This document shows positions 31,850-43,729 of a stretch of DNA of 64,000 nt, piece after piece. A program made the position numbers and the translations under genes. The notes below the pieces were generated by a model, which saw nothing but the letters and a program-made list of their open reading frames with translations, did not search any database and was not told where the DNA came from. This DNA is from Heligmosomoides polygyrus polygyrus. Its lineage: Eukaryota; Nematoda; Chromadorea; Rhabditida; Heligmosomidae. The DNA lies in contig OX377205.1 in the NCBI GenBank assembly GCA_947396885.1, forward strand, positions 67,180,969-67,244,968, written 5' to 3'. The stretch's first letter is position 1. The number at the start of each line of letters is the position of its first letter.

Positions 31850-32800
31850 AGTTATAGTCCTTTTGTCAAGTGAGGTTTCAGCTGCGCAGCAGAGAAGCGT
31901 TCAAGATCGTGACCGTGACGTCTGAATTTCTTATTTGGTATGTCATGAACCAGATTAATTTGATTGAGAGACATTGGCATTACCTCCCAGCCCAGCTCCT
32001 TTATTGTTTCTCCTGTGAGTCTTGCAACATGTGGTTTTGCATTGTCATGCAGAATCGTCACTTTCTACTTCTCAGGCTTCATTTCTTGGAGAGCTGCGGC
32101 GACTTTTTGGAGTTGGCCACTCCATGTGGCAGCAGTACGTGTCTCTCCACTTCTGGGAGTTTCCCAGTAAATCACTCCTCTGATCTCCCACCAAATACTC
32201 AAGAGAATCTTTCCTCTGTGAACATTGGGCTTGAGAGCAGCCTTAGGGTTCTCTCCTTTTCGTACCAATTGTCTTTTTCTTCGGAAGTTGGCATAAAAAA
32301 CCCAGGACTCATCGCCAGTGACAATCCACGCCAGAAGCAATTTTCTTTCGTCTGGAGAGAAGAGAAGCAGAGGTGGAGGGCCGTTGACCTTTCTGAGTGT
32401 CTCACAGGGCATGTGGAATCAAAGCTCCAAATTTCCATGCAAAGCCAAGACCCTTCAGATGGATTCCCACTTTCCTATGAGACACTTCGAGCTTCTCTGC
32501 CAGCTAACCTGTCGCCTGCATACTATCGGTACGAAGAAGATGGAGTAGTTCAGTGTCGTCCGATTCAGTTGGCCTTCCTGACCTTGCTTTGTCCTCGATT
32601 GAATAATCTCTCTTTCCAAACCATTCATAACAGGTGCGATGAGTAATAGATCCCAAGCCACATGTATGTATCGTTGATTTGGTCGGCTGCCTGAGGTGCT
32701 GTAGATCCTTTAATGAATTCATGAAGAATGACGTGCCGAAAATGGCCATGAGGTAGATCTGGCATTTACTCCGGAAGATTGGATAAATAACGGAATACAA
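31850..32800 (-). pseudogene. Decayed mariner-family transposase
   Basis: Three minus-strand pieces in different frames keep the gene order. The N-terminal helix-turn-helix (EWFGKRDYSIEDKARSGRP) is at 32504-32800. The first-Asp region (VTGDESWVFYANF, then SIWWEIRGVIYWE) is at 32065-32412. The second-Asp block ([13 protein letters not shown]) is at 31852-32061. The expected YSPDLAP block is damaged or missing after GWEVMP. It belongs to a different mariner lineage from the 26.1-kb copy. Terminal repeats were not found. Confidence 0.82.
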
Positions 32801-32929
32801 GAACAGTCTTGACCTATGTCCGCGTGCGAACGGTAGACAACTGTGATAGGATTACGAAATCAGCAATCAATATTGGCCAGCGCGTTTGCAGGGAGAACGT
32901 TAAAGAAAATCGAAGTGTGAAGGGATTTT

Positions 32930-33470
32930 TTCCCAGCCTAATATATGTGTTACCACACTCACTACACCGAATCTGGTAAATTACTTCACTTTTTGAGCAG
33001 TCGTCGGTTCTAGTGTATGGGCAAATAACACAATGATCTGATGCCGCCTGTCATGAGGTCTATTCCGGACAAGATGCTTTTTGATGTTATCGGAGCAATG
33101 TAGACTAGAATAACATCGTCTTGCAACTGTGCACGAGTAATACAACTTTGAACTGCTGCAGTAAGCTTATATTCAGAAATAAACGGAGGTGTAGTGAAAC
33201 AGTTTTTCAACCTGACGATGAGAGATCTCGCTTCTCACCAGGTCTCCTGCTGTGTGAATGTGGCGTTCCGTAAACATTTTCCGCAGCCATCGTAAAAGCT
33301 AGTCTTGGAGATTCCAGCCTTAGAATTTCACCAGAGACTACACCTGCTCCAGTATTGAACATATTTTCAACAACATCTCGCTGAAGAGGGATGCGAAGAA
33401 GAAGCAAAATGTTGTTCTCGTGTACCCCATTAACGAGCATTCTTTTGAACAGTTGCTGATGTAGCACTTT
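32930..33470 (-). pseudogene. Penelope-like element relic with GIY-YIG-type C-terminus
   Basis: The minus strand reads TPPFISEYKLT, CITRAQLQDDV and then DDCSKSEVIYQIRCSECGNTYI at about 33000-32935. This order resembles the linker and GIY-YIG endonuclease start of Penelope-like retroelements, where VIYxIxCxxCxxxYIGETG is typical. The frame breaks soon after, and the upstream part (33207-33467) is poorly conserved. No reverse transcriptase core was recognised up to 34 kb. Confidence 0.55.
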
Positions 33471-33479
33471 CAGAATGTT

Positions 33480-34784
33480 GACTTGGTCTTGAAGACATCA
33501 GATCTTTAGAAAGGATACCTCCGCGCATTCTAACTTATTTCTGAACTATGACCAGAAGCTACTCCAACACATCTTCGCTAATTTTTGTGAAACGCGACTG
33601 ATGAAAAATTCGACGCTGGAACGGCGTATGTTCTTTGGAAAGTGCAGCTAAGCTATCAGAAAAATACCATGGAGTGTTGAACTGAAACATGAGAAGCTCC
33701 GTGTAGAAAGGATCTCATTTGACCATTAACAAATCTAGATTGATGATATATACACGTGCAAGCTTGCCCACAAGCTGGTCAAAAATCAAATAACCCTAAC
33801 AAGGCCCATTAGAAGTTTTATCGAAGCTTATTCGATAAAAACAAGAACCAAACTTGGATCATACCAGCGAACGCCTTAAGCTTCTCACGGAAATTCGAGC
33901 AGAGACTTGCGCCACCTGAAGGAGCTTAAAAATCAGATTACAAATATACCAGATTTGCTAAATGGATCACCTTAGCGAGCTATGGCTGATCAAAGTTTTC
34001 GCTGTCGACTTCATATCGTGCGCGCTTAGCTTCAGTATCGACGGCAGTGCAGTGGTGGCGCTTCCGTCTCGAAGTCACAGGTTCCAGTCCTCGCAATACT
34101 GTGCTTCTCGCAGAAAGACTAGACGATTTGATTTTCATGTAAAATGTGTCAAAAACGGACGCCAGAATTGTAGTGAGCATCGCCTATAATGCTCATGCAC
34201 AAAGTTTGGTCAACTTGGCACTTCAGACCACTGTCAACTGCGCTTTGAGCCTTGAGCTTAGAGCGGGCATAATTGCCGACTAAGAATGGTGACTGGGATG
34301 CGAAGCCATTTAAGGCGGAAACGAACTGAATATGTTAAACAATGGATAGGCTACACGCTAGTGAAATATCGATGCTGTTATATTACATTCAACTTTTCTT
34401 CCTGAACACGAGGTAGAGTGAGCGGTACATTTCGTTCACATATTTTTTCGCATTCTTCCATCATTGTTGAAGAAAATTGATATATCGATAACTACGCCCA
34501 GCTATCTCAATTAATTAGTCCGTTTTTCACTCCATCCATGAACAGAATAAAATTTGTTATCTACAACACCCTTACAGTTTGAAACAGCTCAGCGGTTCGA
34601 AGATCACAAGAAACGTTTGTTGTGGCTACCGAGGTTAAAATGTCACTTATACGTTGCCTATGTTATTTAGGGTGCTGATCTCTAACTTGGTATTGGTTTC
34701 TGACTTTCCAGTCTTTTGCGGGCTTTTAAGTTAAGATATATGAGTAAGTGAGAGTAGTGGCGACTTAGGTGGTCAAAAGCATCG
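33480..34784. other. No gene recognised; weak tRNA-like segment near 34030-34100
   Basis: Around 34041-34100 a GCAGTGGTGGCGCTT block (A box-like) is followed by GGTTCCAGTCCTCGC (B box-like) in tRNA spacing, perhaps an old tRNA-derived SINE head. Nothing else could be assigned. Confidence 0.3.
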
Positions 34785-35157
34785 ATGTCGTCAAAACACG
34801 GCACACGGAGGAGGGCTTCAGGACCTAACTCCAACGCGACGTCGCGTGCTAGCCGCGTGCGACGTCGCGGCGCTGAAACGCGGACCACGCGGACGTGCGC
34901 TCGGCGACGCATGGTTAGCCGCGGAGCACGAAATGTTCTCAGTGAGTTATGTCTGCCCCCGACGGAGGAGGGATCGTCTGTATCCGATGTTCAATGGGAA
35001 GTGGAGGCTTCCCTCGATAACCAAAAGGCCAAGGAGCGATTCATCAGCCGTCTTGGACGCCATAGTCATCCAGCGCTGTCTCGAATTTCGGGAGAGTCAG
35101 CTGACGCTCGAATACAAGCACAATTCACAGGTTGCGCCACATGAATGTTGCCGATGA
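34785..35157 (+). other. Unrecognised GC-rich overlapping ORFs
   Basis: Two overlapping plus-strand frames (34785-35144, arginine-rich; 34846-35157) start in a block with repeated GCGACGTCGCG palindromes. The composition differs from the AT-rich flanks. No domain or splice pattern was recognised; this may be a non-coding GC-rich repeat head. Confidence 0.2.
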
Positions 35158-36300
35158 CTTGACGTAAGTGCCATGCAGCGTGAAGTCCACTGCAGTCGGT
35201 TGATGACGTTTGAACGCAGTGTATGATGTATAGAAGCTATAGTTTCGTTGATGTGAAAGCAGTTATTATGATGAAATGTTTACCTCAGTTTTGTACTGTA
35301 GCTTTTTTTATAGGATAGATTCCTTATAGATCTTATAGGATATAGACGAACGATGGACGATGGTCTTGGCAAGCAGCCAATGCGACTGCAATAGATTGGC
35401 CTCGCAAAACTGATAGAATCTCGCTTATTACTGAATTTTTATTTCCGGACATCACAGAAAAAGAGCTTCATTGGAGAACTGTCGTACTATTGCCTTTAAC
35501 ACTCGCGCTCTAGGCAAGTAGGTCGGCTCCTCGTGAATTAGTGTGCCATCAAACTGCGAAAACGAAAGAGGGTGGTGTGTTCAATGAGGGGGAAATCACG
35601 AAAAGTGCCCGTTGGTATGGCGTGCTACGACGTCTGAATGATAACCGGCGCAGCGGATTAGCACGTAGGGTCGATAGTTGCCCCTCAAGTGTCGATCTCG
35701 AGGTCCAGATCCAAATATGAGGAGTGCGAGGCTAGCTTTCTTCTTTTCGTTTCTTTGCTAGTGATGGGCGTCGGCTATTTCCGACCTGTTGTTCTGATGC
35801 GAACGCTTACACTGTTTCGCAGTGTTCCGAATTCGTCTGTAATCTGTTGTTTGATCTGTGGTGCTAAGAAGGCTAATCTTGCTTCAGAAGGTATGCCCCT
35901 TCAAAGGTTTTCTTGTTCCATCGAGCTCGAAGCATTCTGTAAATTTCCCGTTGACAAGCAGTATGACACTGTGTTTCCTCAGTTGCAGCCAGCTATGTAA
36001 AGGACTTGAATGTCACCCACGGCGCTATCTGAGGAGCCAGTTGGTCGATGAGGTGCATGCATTTCTGGAGGAAGGAAGAATCCCAATTACATTTTACTTG
36101 TTACATTCATTGAATTCCAAGTGGATTGATTCCAAATACTCTAAAATCTGGGCTCCTCTCTTCCTTTCATACTGATCTAATTCAATGAGAGTTGAGCAGT
36201 CCCCAATTTCCTCGCCCTGTTTTAGAGCTTATGATGAGCCCTCTCTTACGCGTGGTTTGTAAGGCATCTTCCCTTATACCTTACTGAAAGATTCCATCAG
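35158..36300. other. No gene recognised; one cysteine-bearing ORF
   Basis: A 103-codon frame at 35689-36000 contains SVICCLICGAKK, a CxxC that could begin a zinc-binding domain, but the rest of such a domain is not visible. The remainder is unassigned. Confidence 0.25.
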
Positions 36301-36303
36301 CCG

Positions 36304-36813
36304 TTATGTTCTAGAAAGAAGCTCCCAAATAGCTACGTTGCCTTGTTTTCTCCTTTTTTTTGAAACAATGGCAAGGAGAAAACTTTGTAACCGCACTGCG
36401 ACATTTCCCCAGAAATGTGTTGTGCAAAAAAAAAACTGAAAACGCATTCGCGAGGCACGCAGATAGCATCTTTTTGAACTTAAGAAAACGTTCATTGGTG
36501 AATAAAAAATGAAGCAGAGGTCGGCTACTATGGGCGACTGCACAGGCAAATCAGTGAGACGATTGAGACCAGAGAAATAGATGCCTTTCAGTTCCTGGGG
36601 AGCCTCGATTGGCATCTCCCTTGTCGCCATCTCCATATGAAGAACCGCAAGGTTTTTGCTCGTGAAGCGGCCACGAGGAAACATCTCCGCGCATCTGCTG
36701 CGCAGAATCGGTTCCGATGCATAGTGTGAATGGTAGAAATGCCTTTTCAGAGCGGATGGCCTATATCTGCCTTTATCACCCTCCATATGACTGGCTCTAC
36801 GAGGACAATTCAA
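36304..36813 (-). other. Unrecognised 169-codon minus-strand ORF
   Basis: The frame continues upstream without a stop to about 36915 but has no ATG before codon 10. It contains SALKRHFYHSHYASEP, which superficially resembles the LxRH...H part of BED or C2H2 fingers, without a clear partner CxxC. An exon of an unknown gene, a transposon relic and chance are all possible. Confidence 0.25.
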
Positions 36814-37660
36814 GCGCGACGACGACTCGCGCCACAGCCACTCCTCCCACGGCCTCCTTCCAGCGCTCTGGTCCTCTTCGCCGCTGCCCCGGCTTCTTTT
36901 TCATCATCATCTTCCTGTCCTTTACACGCTAATTGGAACAGTTTTGCCGGCTCATCTTAGTTTATGATTGAAGCTTATTAATTAAACATTCCGCTCTATT
37001 AGAAGTCAACTTTTCTGAACAGTAGATGACTTTTAACAAAAGGGCAGAAAAAAGAATAACGTGATCGAGTAGCTCGATTGTCTACTTATGCCATCTACGT
37101 TCTGTTCCTTGCGTTTTTTTTAAACCAAGTTAGAAAAGTGCAAAGCAAAATGAATTCCATTCAGAAGAAGTAGAAAATGTAGGCAATCACAAAAGAAAGG
37201 AATAGAAAAGTTCGCCTTGCGGCTGTCTTCGGACGAACCTCTGTTATGCCCTTCACGTGGCTTAGGCCAGTACAAGGTGTTGCTCGTCATATCTAAAAAC
37301 CATTTCATATTAAGGACTCATAAACAGTCTGTTTACGGCTTTTAAGACTTCCGTTTCAGAGCGGAGGGTTCAGTTGTGCATTAGAATAGAACGAATGCTT
37401 CCAGACCTAAATGCCCGAAAATACAGGACTAGAATGCGATTAGAGCTTTCGAAGACCTTTCGTGATTCTGACTGAGGTAAATGAAAACGGTTCCGGAGGA
37501 TGTTGAGGTGTGGTTAGGATCCATTACTGGCCTCACTTCGGCCAACGTTTCAGGTTTCCAGCTTTTTCAGAGCTTTGAGAGATCAAGAGCGTTTACGAGA
37601 CTGTTCATCAAAACGTTGTTTGATCATTAAGGAAGCAATAGGGGTTGAAAATAGAAGACA
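36814..37660. other. No gene recognised
   Basis: AT-rich sequence with short frames only; a serine- and arginine-coding GC-rich stretch near 36800-36900 is the antisense of the preceding ORF's upstream region. Confidence 0.4.
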
Positions 37661-37667
37661 AATGGCG

Positions 37668-37810
37668 GTGCTAATCAATCCCTTTTGGGCGCTACGCATT
37701 CTACATCCACGAGATGTTGTGAGGCAATCTGAAGCGAATTTGGTCTCCACAACGATTTGCCAGCCGATGGGCAAATCCGTGTTTAACCTTTCCAAACTTA
37801 CTGACCTCGG
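37668..37810 (-). mobile_element. Degenerate SINE copy (partial)
   Basis: Blocks CGCATTCTACATCCACGAGATG and GCCAGCCGATGGGCAAATC match the minus-strand body of the SINE family, followed by a CTTTCCAAACTTACTGAC block in the right order. Both ends are missing. Confidence 0.45.
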
Positions 37811-39270
37811 AAAGGTAACAGGCTTGATAGGCCTTGACGCGAAATACTAACCAGAAGCCTGAAATCCAGCGGACGCTACAGCCGGCGTTTCTTTCGGCTG
37901 TGCTACCACGCGCCTTGTAGAGTATACTCAAAGAAAGTGGAGACGAAACCCGATGTTCTAAGTACAGGGGGGGGGGTAGCCTTCCAGATGACTTCCGTTG
38001 ACTACCACCAGTCATCCTACAGATAGAACATTCAACCCTGAAAACCACCCAGCCTACGTACCCAGAAGGTCAGACTGAGACCGGTATCCACAGAGCTCGA
38101 AGAAGGACGCGGTTCATGAGCTAACGCTAGCTAGCGCTCGCTCTTCATGCCACTATCTGCGAAAGAGCCTCCGGAGGTGGGAGGGCGATTCTACATATAT
38201 CACGTGCTAGAATAGCTGTTGTGATACGGTTCTTTTACTCCTAAACGGATCATTAACTGGTACGTTGGAATAGGCTCCTAAGGCTTCAATGAATGAGATG
38301 AAATAGAAGGTTCAGTTGGTGTCTCGATACCATACCTCGTCAACCGGTGAGGAAGTACTCTGCACTCCGACTTTTCAACGGAATGAAGGGAGTCCTCTTC
38401 TCGGACAGCATAAGAAGCTGTAATGAAACTGCGACATTCCAAGCAGGCGAAAGGGAGCAATCGAGCAATGGGAGCATAGCTTTACTTGTAGAAGTTCATA
38501 TTCTGTAGAGGTTCACGATCCCACGCTGGAGTCACTAGGTATTCTCCGGCAAAACCTATCCTCGCCGTTAAGATCTCAAAAATGTATGTGTACGCAGTTT
38601 GCTTGATTCTCGGCAAAGCCAGACTGCAAGTTAGCCAGGTTAGGTAAGAATACATTGGGCAATGACGATCTGCCTTGTGCTACGCATTTTCCTGGCATAA
38701 AATCAAGAGGCTGTTCCTCCTCTCGGCTTTCAAAAGGTGCTGAGTGGAAAACCTTAGCGTAACCAAACAACCACATGATAAACGCTTCGATAGCTTTCAC
38801 TCTTAAGGGACCGATTTCTTCACGGAATGGATACCGTTGGATGACTTTTTTTCGAAATGTGCAGGCCCAGTAACGGCAACATTGACAGTTCGATGTATTA
38901 TCTGGTAGTGTTCTCCAACCAACTTCTCCTTCTTTAAAACTCGGCATTGAAATTTGTTGGTCAGTTGCGTTTTTTGTGTCACACGAGGTTTTTAGCAGGT
39001 CCACACGTTTCGACTTCACCTTCTGAGGTCATTAATTTATCTGCGCTCTACTCCACCGAGCGCCTCAACTACTCCAGCATTTCGAACCTATCCTACAAAC
39101 ACAAAGGAGGGACCAAGTAGGAGAAACGAACTCACCAATTAGGTCCACCACAAGGGCTGATCTTCGCTCGCGTTAGTTAACCAGTAGAGGCCAATGGGGG
39201 CATCTTGTACACCACTGTCGTCGACCAGCCCTTCTACAATTCACAATGAGACACGAACGGTGAGGAACGT
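37811..39270. other. No gene recognised; 147-codon minus-strand ORF at 38576-39019
   Basis: The minus-strand frame starts on GTG and contains a cysteine cluster (SNCQCCRYWAC) followed by KKVIQRYPFREEIGPLRVK. Its place beside a retrotransposon gag makes a retroelement relic plausible, but I recognise no defining motif. Confidence 0.25.
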
Positions 39271-39357
39271 GTGGCAGGAAGACACTCATTTCGGTTGTTT
39301 GTCACTGGATTTCTTGTAAAAATCCAGAACGTTCTCCTTGCCGAAATACCTTCTACA

Positions 39358-39986
39358 ATGGCCAAAGTGGTTCATCTCGAATTACTGGAATCCTTATTGC
39401 AAGGAAAAGAACTGGAGAGGGTCCCGCTTGAAGAACTGCGAGATGCCATGGAGCACCACTTCCAGCCAAAGAAATTGTTGATGGCTGAGCGTTTCGCGTT
39501 GATGAAGAAGGCGCAAAAACCCACACAGACGCTGCAAGAATACTTTGCCGAAGTGCAAAAGGCGGCAAATGAATGCGCATTTGAAAAGGTGAAGGATTTT
39601 AGAGATGCAATGGTGACTATGGTGTTTATAGGAGGCATAGGGTCGCTGGATACACGGAAGATACTGTTGGAAAAGGAAGAGATGACAGCAAAGGAAGCGT
39701 TGGAGAGTGCCGAAGCGTTTGAAAGGGTAGGAAAAAATGCTAGTCATTTAAAAGAAGGCACATCGACATTGGGAATGTGTAATAAGAACAAAGAAGGTAA
39801 CTCCACAAGTTGGTAAACCTAGGACAGAGCCTAGGCAGAAATTTATAGGTAAAGATACAAGACCTTTACGAGATAATGATGTAAAGAAACCGAGGTCATG
39901 GAATGCTCGAAAAGTGACCGGCTGTAGAATATGTGGAGGAAAAGGGCACTTAGCATCGAAATGTTATTTTAAAGGTAAGGCCCAAT
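39358..39986 (+). pseudogene. Ty3/gypsy-type retrotransposon gag, frameshifted
   Basis: The first frame (ATG at 39358, stop at 39816) has the capsid-type pattern of metavirid gag: a FQPKKLLMAERFALMKK block, QEYFAEVQKAA and ILLEKEEMTAKEALE. A second frame then continues to a TGA near 39986 and carries one CCHC zinc knuckle, CRICGGKGHLASKC, at 39923-39964. The two parts lie in different frames around 39795, so the copy is broken, unless programmed frameshifting is used. No protease, RT, RNase H or integrase follows, and no LTR pair was found, so it is an orphan gag. Confidence 0.8.
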
Positions 39987-39989
39987 GAG

Positions 39990-40716
39990 TCAGTATGCAG
40001 CACACGAGTGGGGTGAGAATGGTTTATTTAGAATGTAGCCGGTTTATATAGAGGATGATAACCTTCTGCTATCCTCGACACTTCTTCCCTCTTCTTCGTC
40101 CTGCCTAGCGATCCTACCCTGAAACCGGTCTACTTCCTAGCTCTCCCTAACAATCTCAAAGTCGGTTCCGTTAAACGCATCAATCCTATGCTTTCCAAGT
40201 GGACTGGTTAGCGACCCACTCGTTTACTTGAGAGATGTTGCTTTACGCGCGCTGGTATCTGGTAGTGGTTCTACTAACTTAAGTTGACATGTACTGATCG
40301 AAGATGCTGCGATGGACGGTCGAAGTTGCGTGTTTGGATCGAGTATGCGGTGCCCGATATTTGAGAAGAGGCGCGAAGCTCGTCTGTGATGGTCGGTCAC
40401 GTGCTTTGTGCATAAGATGACACCGTCCGAAAGGACTGGTCTCCACGTGGATGTGCTCGGAAGCGGTCACCATGATGACCAAAGCAGCGCTGGCCTGATA
40501 CGCTGCATCAGGACTTGAAGATGGCTAGATTAGTAAATTAGATTACTACACTAGACACCTCGCCGATCAGGCATGTGATCGAGAAAAGCGCTGCCAGCAT
40601 ACTAGGAAAGCAGACTCCACTGCGGGACAAGCGCCGAAGAAAAGAAGAAGCTGCCATGAACTTGAACTCGCATGACGAGCCAGTAGTTTCCTTTTCAGCT
40701 AATGGATGTTATGTAC
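39990..40716. other. No gene recognised
   Basis: Follows the orphan gag. Short frames only; no pol continuation and no clear LTR. Confidence 0.4.
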
Positions 40717-40718
40717 TA

Positions 40719-41426
40719 GGTTGGTGAAAAAGTCTTGCACCACAGTGTAATTTTTTTTAAAAATGTTATTGTTCCTTTTGTGAGCGACTTCAATCTACAA
40801 AGTAGCTACCATTTACATCTACAACCTTCTGCCATCTGACGGGGAGATCATGAAACCCTTGCTTCCAGAATGAAGTCAGCTGTGACTCCAAGAAGTGCGC
40901 CACCCCGAATTCCAGTTCGGTTCGGTCGTTGAAGCACCTACCCTTTAGGTGTTGCTTGAGAGCTCGAAAGAGGTGGTAGTCCAATGGCGCAGGATCTGGC
41001 CAATCTCAAGAATCCCATAAACAGCACAGCATTACCTTCCTCTGGATGATGTCCGCTTTGAGGTTGTGGTTCTTCTTGAGGGAGTCACTGGGTCTGCTGA
41101 GTATGGTTAACGAGGAGGAACCAGGATTCATCTTCCGTGACGACATTCTCGAGAAAGTCCTCATTACGAAAACGAACAAGGAGAGACTGAGCGATAGTCA
41201 GACGCGAAGCCTTGTCCGAGTCACGGAGTCGGTCAGTCTTCACTGCAATCGTAGTATTTATATGCCCTCAGAAGCAAATTGCCAAGTATGCGAAATATTC
41301 TAGATGTTTGTGCTATCACTACGTGGCACCAAACAGCCCTTGGAAGCTATTGCTAAATCTTGAAAATTTGTAAGTCTTGCACCCAAAATTTTTAAAAATT
41401 TTGGGTGCAAGACTTTTTCACCAACC
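40719..41426 (-). mobile_element. Internally deleted mariner
   Basis: Inverted termini GGTTGGTGAAAAAGTCTTGC at both ends with TA outside. Minus-strand coding keeps the transposase C-terminus at 40790-40984 (YHLFRALKQHLKGRCF through WQKVVDVNGSYF). The remaining ~430 bp holds scrambled central pieces. The 708-bp size and perfect-looking ends mark a deletion derivative. Confidence 0.85.
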
Positions 41427-41433
41427 TAATAAT

Positions 41434-42750
41434 AGGTTGGCGCATAAGTTCTCGTACGTTTGCCAGTGTGTTCATTTAAGAAGCAATTTGAGGTCGTTGT
41501 GAGCCATTGCTCGAGCATGAAGAAACAAAAAACATAATAAAGCAGCTCTACAAAACCATCTCCATTATTCACTTCAATCTATTGTAGTTTATAGTTCTTG
41601 TCAGCATTGTACCTTTGCATTTCATGCCTCCTGATCACAAAGGCGCAACGTCATGGTATTCATATTTGTATTTTCACATAAACCTGATGTACAGTCTTTT
41701 AAACGGCAAGAATCAAAAGAGATCGTTTACGGTTTCACGTATACTCTACAGTTTGTAACGAAAGTTCATGATGGTGACTATTCCAACGAGACTCTGCAAA
41801 CTCGATGAGAGTTCGATTTGGACATACTTCGAGACAAGGTGGGTCGGATCCACACCAAATCGGTCTCGTATCTCAACCGCTGTTGGTGTTCCTCAGACAA
41901 CTGTTGTTAGTAGACTGGAGTCGACAGCACAGTGGAGGTGACAACGACTGAGAATTCGGTTGATTGGTACAGCACGCACTGACCCAGTCCGACAGGGATC
42001 GCTAGGTCGACACAGCTTCCCCTCCCCTTATTGGAGGTGGGCATTGGGCGCCCGCCGATGTATGGCTGCTGCCAAGAAGTGGAAGCTCTGCTCTAGCGGT
42101 AACGTCTACCCCCCTTGTCCAGTGGAATAATACAGATACGAGGCAGAATACGTCTCAAACTCCGACGTACTGCTGCTGCTTTTGGCATAGCTCTACGGCA
42201 TAGATAGGGGCAACAAGTTGAATGCCGACGCTGCGGCGTAGTGATCTACTCTAATAAATTTCAACTTTTGTAAACCCGTATTGGCATCACAAAAGGACAC
42301 CAGATCAATGTGTTCTTCCGGTGAAATAACGCCAGACCACACGTTGAAAAGTCCACGAGGGCTGAGTTTGCGATCTTCATAATCTGCGACGATATCGAGG
42401 AGTCAGATATTGTATCCAAGGCGCAACGTTCTGGAGCAAGGGCATTCGTATCCCAGTAATATGTCGGTGGACATTGACGGATCTTATCGTTAGTGGATCA
42501 TATTGAAATTGAACTAAATTTGAATTCGAATCAAAAAATTGATTAATTTAATTGGCCATTTAATTAAATTGAATTTGAAACCGTTACATTCTCTGAATGG
42601 ATAATTTTTTTAAATTAGAAACGTATTGATGACCGTTCTCGGTTTTCTAGTTCTCTTTACACTACGACGTTAGCACTACTAAGTATACGGGTTCGTAGTC
42701 CAACCAAAGGCACCTAGAACACTGGGCAAAAATGAGGTCAGTGGCGCGGC
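41434..42750 (+). pseudogene. Decayed mariner relic
   Basis: The left end GGTTGGCGCATAAGTTCTCG begins eight bases after the previous mariner. Plus-strand fragments include GVPQTTVVSRLES (helix-turn-helix) near 41885-41925 and NNARPHVEKSTRAEF (second-Asp block) near 42325-42370. Stops are frequent and a right terminus was not found. Confidence 0.6.
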
Positions 42751-42819
42751 ACTCAACGGTTTAGCTGCAGAAGAACGTTCGTATTCCTTAATGTGGATGC
42801 GATGGTGACGTCGTCACAA

Positions 42820-43090
42820 ACCATGATCAAACGTGGCTGCAGATTCGGTGTAACGGCTAGGACGCCAACCGGAAGTAAGGCGTAGAACCCCCGTTCGAAT
42901 TCTGTGGTCGGCATGCGAGGGTTACGGAGGACCGAACGTCGTTGGCTAAAGAAGCCAGTTCGACTAGGCACTCCGAAGGTAGGAACGCTGACCAGGAAAT
43001 CCAGAGAAGTGGCTGACCTAATGAAACGGCGAAGGATACAGGCTCTTTGTCTGCTGAAAACGTGAAGAAAAGAGGTGAAGGCCAACCTGG
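42820..43090 (+). pseudogene. Possible RTE-like 5' coding fragment
   Basis: Around 42985-43060 the plus strand reads RTLTRKSREVADLMKRRRI, resembling the GTLTGRSxELAExLxRRRID block of the RTE endonuclease start. The rest is not alignable by eye. It would be a more distant RTE lineage than the copies at 7.5-13.7 kb. Confidence 0.4.
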
Positions 43091-43414
43091 TGACTGTGGA
43101 GAATTTGTTGCAGAGCGCTAGCTCCAATGCAGCGTGGCTCATTCAGCTGGTCTCCACACGCACGAGTCCAGCTCCAATTCTAGTATATGCCGAATAGGCT
43201 TGTCAACGCTTCTAGCACAACGACTAGGAACCGGGTTGTTGCATAAGTTCATTTGACATTTGTGACGTAAAATTGCCACTTGTCAACCTGACGACATATA
43301 GAAATGATAAAGTGGTGATGCAAAATCGATATTAGACCTCCACATTTCAGATATAAAAGTTTGAGTAGGTTGTTCCACCATATTAAACAATCTGAAGCGA
43401 GCTATCTAAAATAG

Positions 43415-43718
43415 GTAAAGGATAAGGATAAAGGGTAAAGGACGGCGTTACTCAATCCCTTCTACGATGCGCCAGCGCATTCTAGTTCTACGGGATATCG
43501 TGGAGGTGATATGAATGCGTACTTGGCCAGACAATGACTTGCGGTGGCCAGCCGATGAACAAGTCAGGGCTTCATCCTTTCCAGACACGTCTGGTACCAA
43601 TACTCCGACCCCGGAGGGAAGGAAGGCTTGGTTGGCCTGGGCGGAAAACGTGAACAAGGAACCTGGTATAGGGTGCACGCGACCGTCGGCGCCTCCTCCG
43701 ACTGCGCTACACGCGCCC
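43415..43718 (-). mobile_element. tRNA-derived SINE copy
   Basis: Minus-strand copy: tail (CCTTTACCCTTTATCCTTATC) at 43415-43440 and tRNA-like head ending at 43718 (GGGCGCGTGTAGCGCAGTCGG in complement). Flanks ATCTAAAATAG (43404-43414) and ATCTAAGATAG (43719-43729) match at 10 of 11 positions and are the likely target duplication. Confidence 0.85.
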
Positions 43719-43729
43719 ATCTAAGATAG

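Noticed and set aside
34785..35157. Arginine-rich nuclear protein
   Set aside because: The arginine content comes from GCGACGTCGCG palindromes in a GC-rich patch; no domain, no splice evidence.
38576..39019. BEL/Pao integrase fragment
   Set aside because: Only a vague resemblance around the WAC...KKVI block; no HHCC or DDE motif could be seen, so no family is claimed.
42530..42620. Regulatory AT-rich palindrome
   Set aside because: ATTTGAATT/AATTTAATTAAATT repeats look like low-complexity DNA; nothing links them to a gene.
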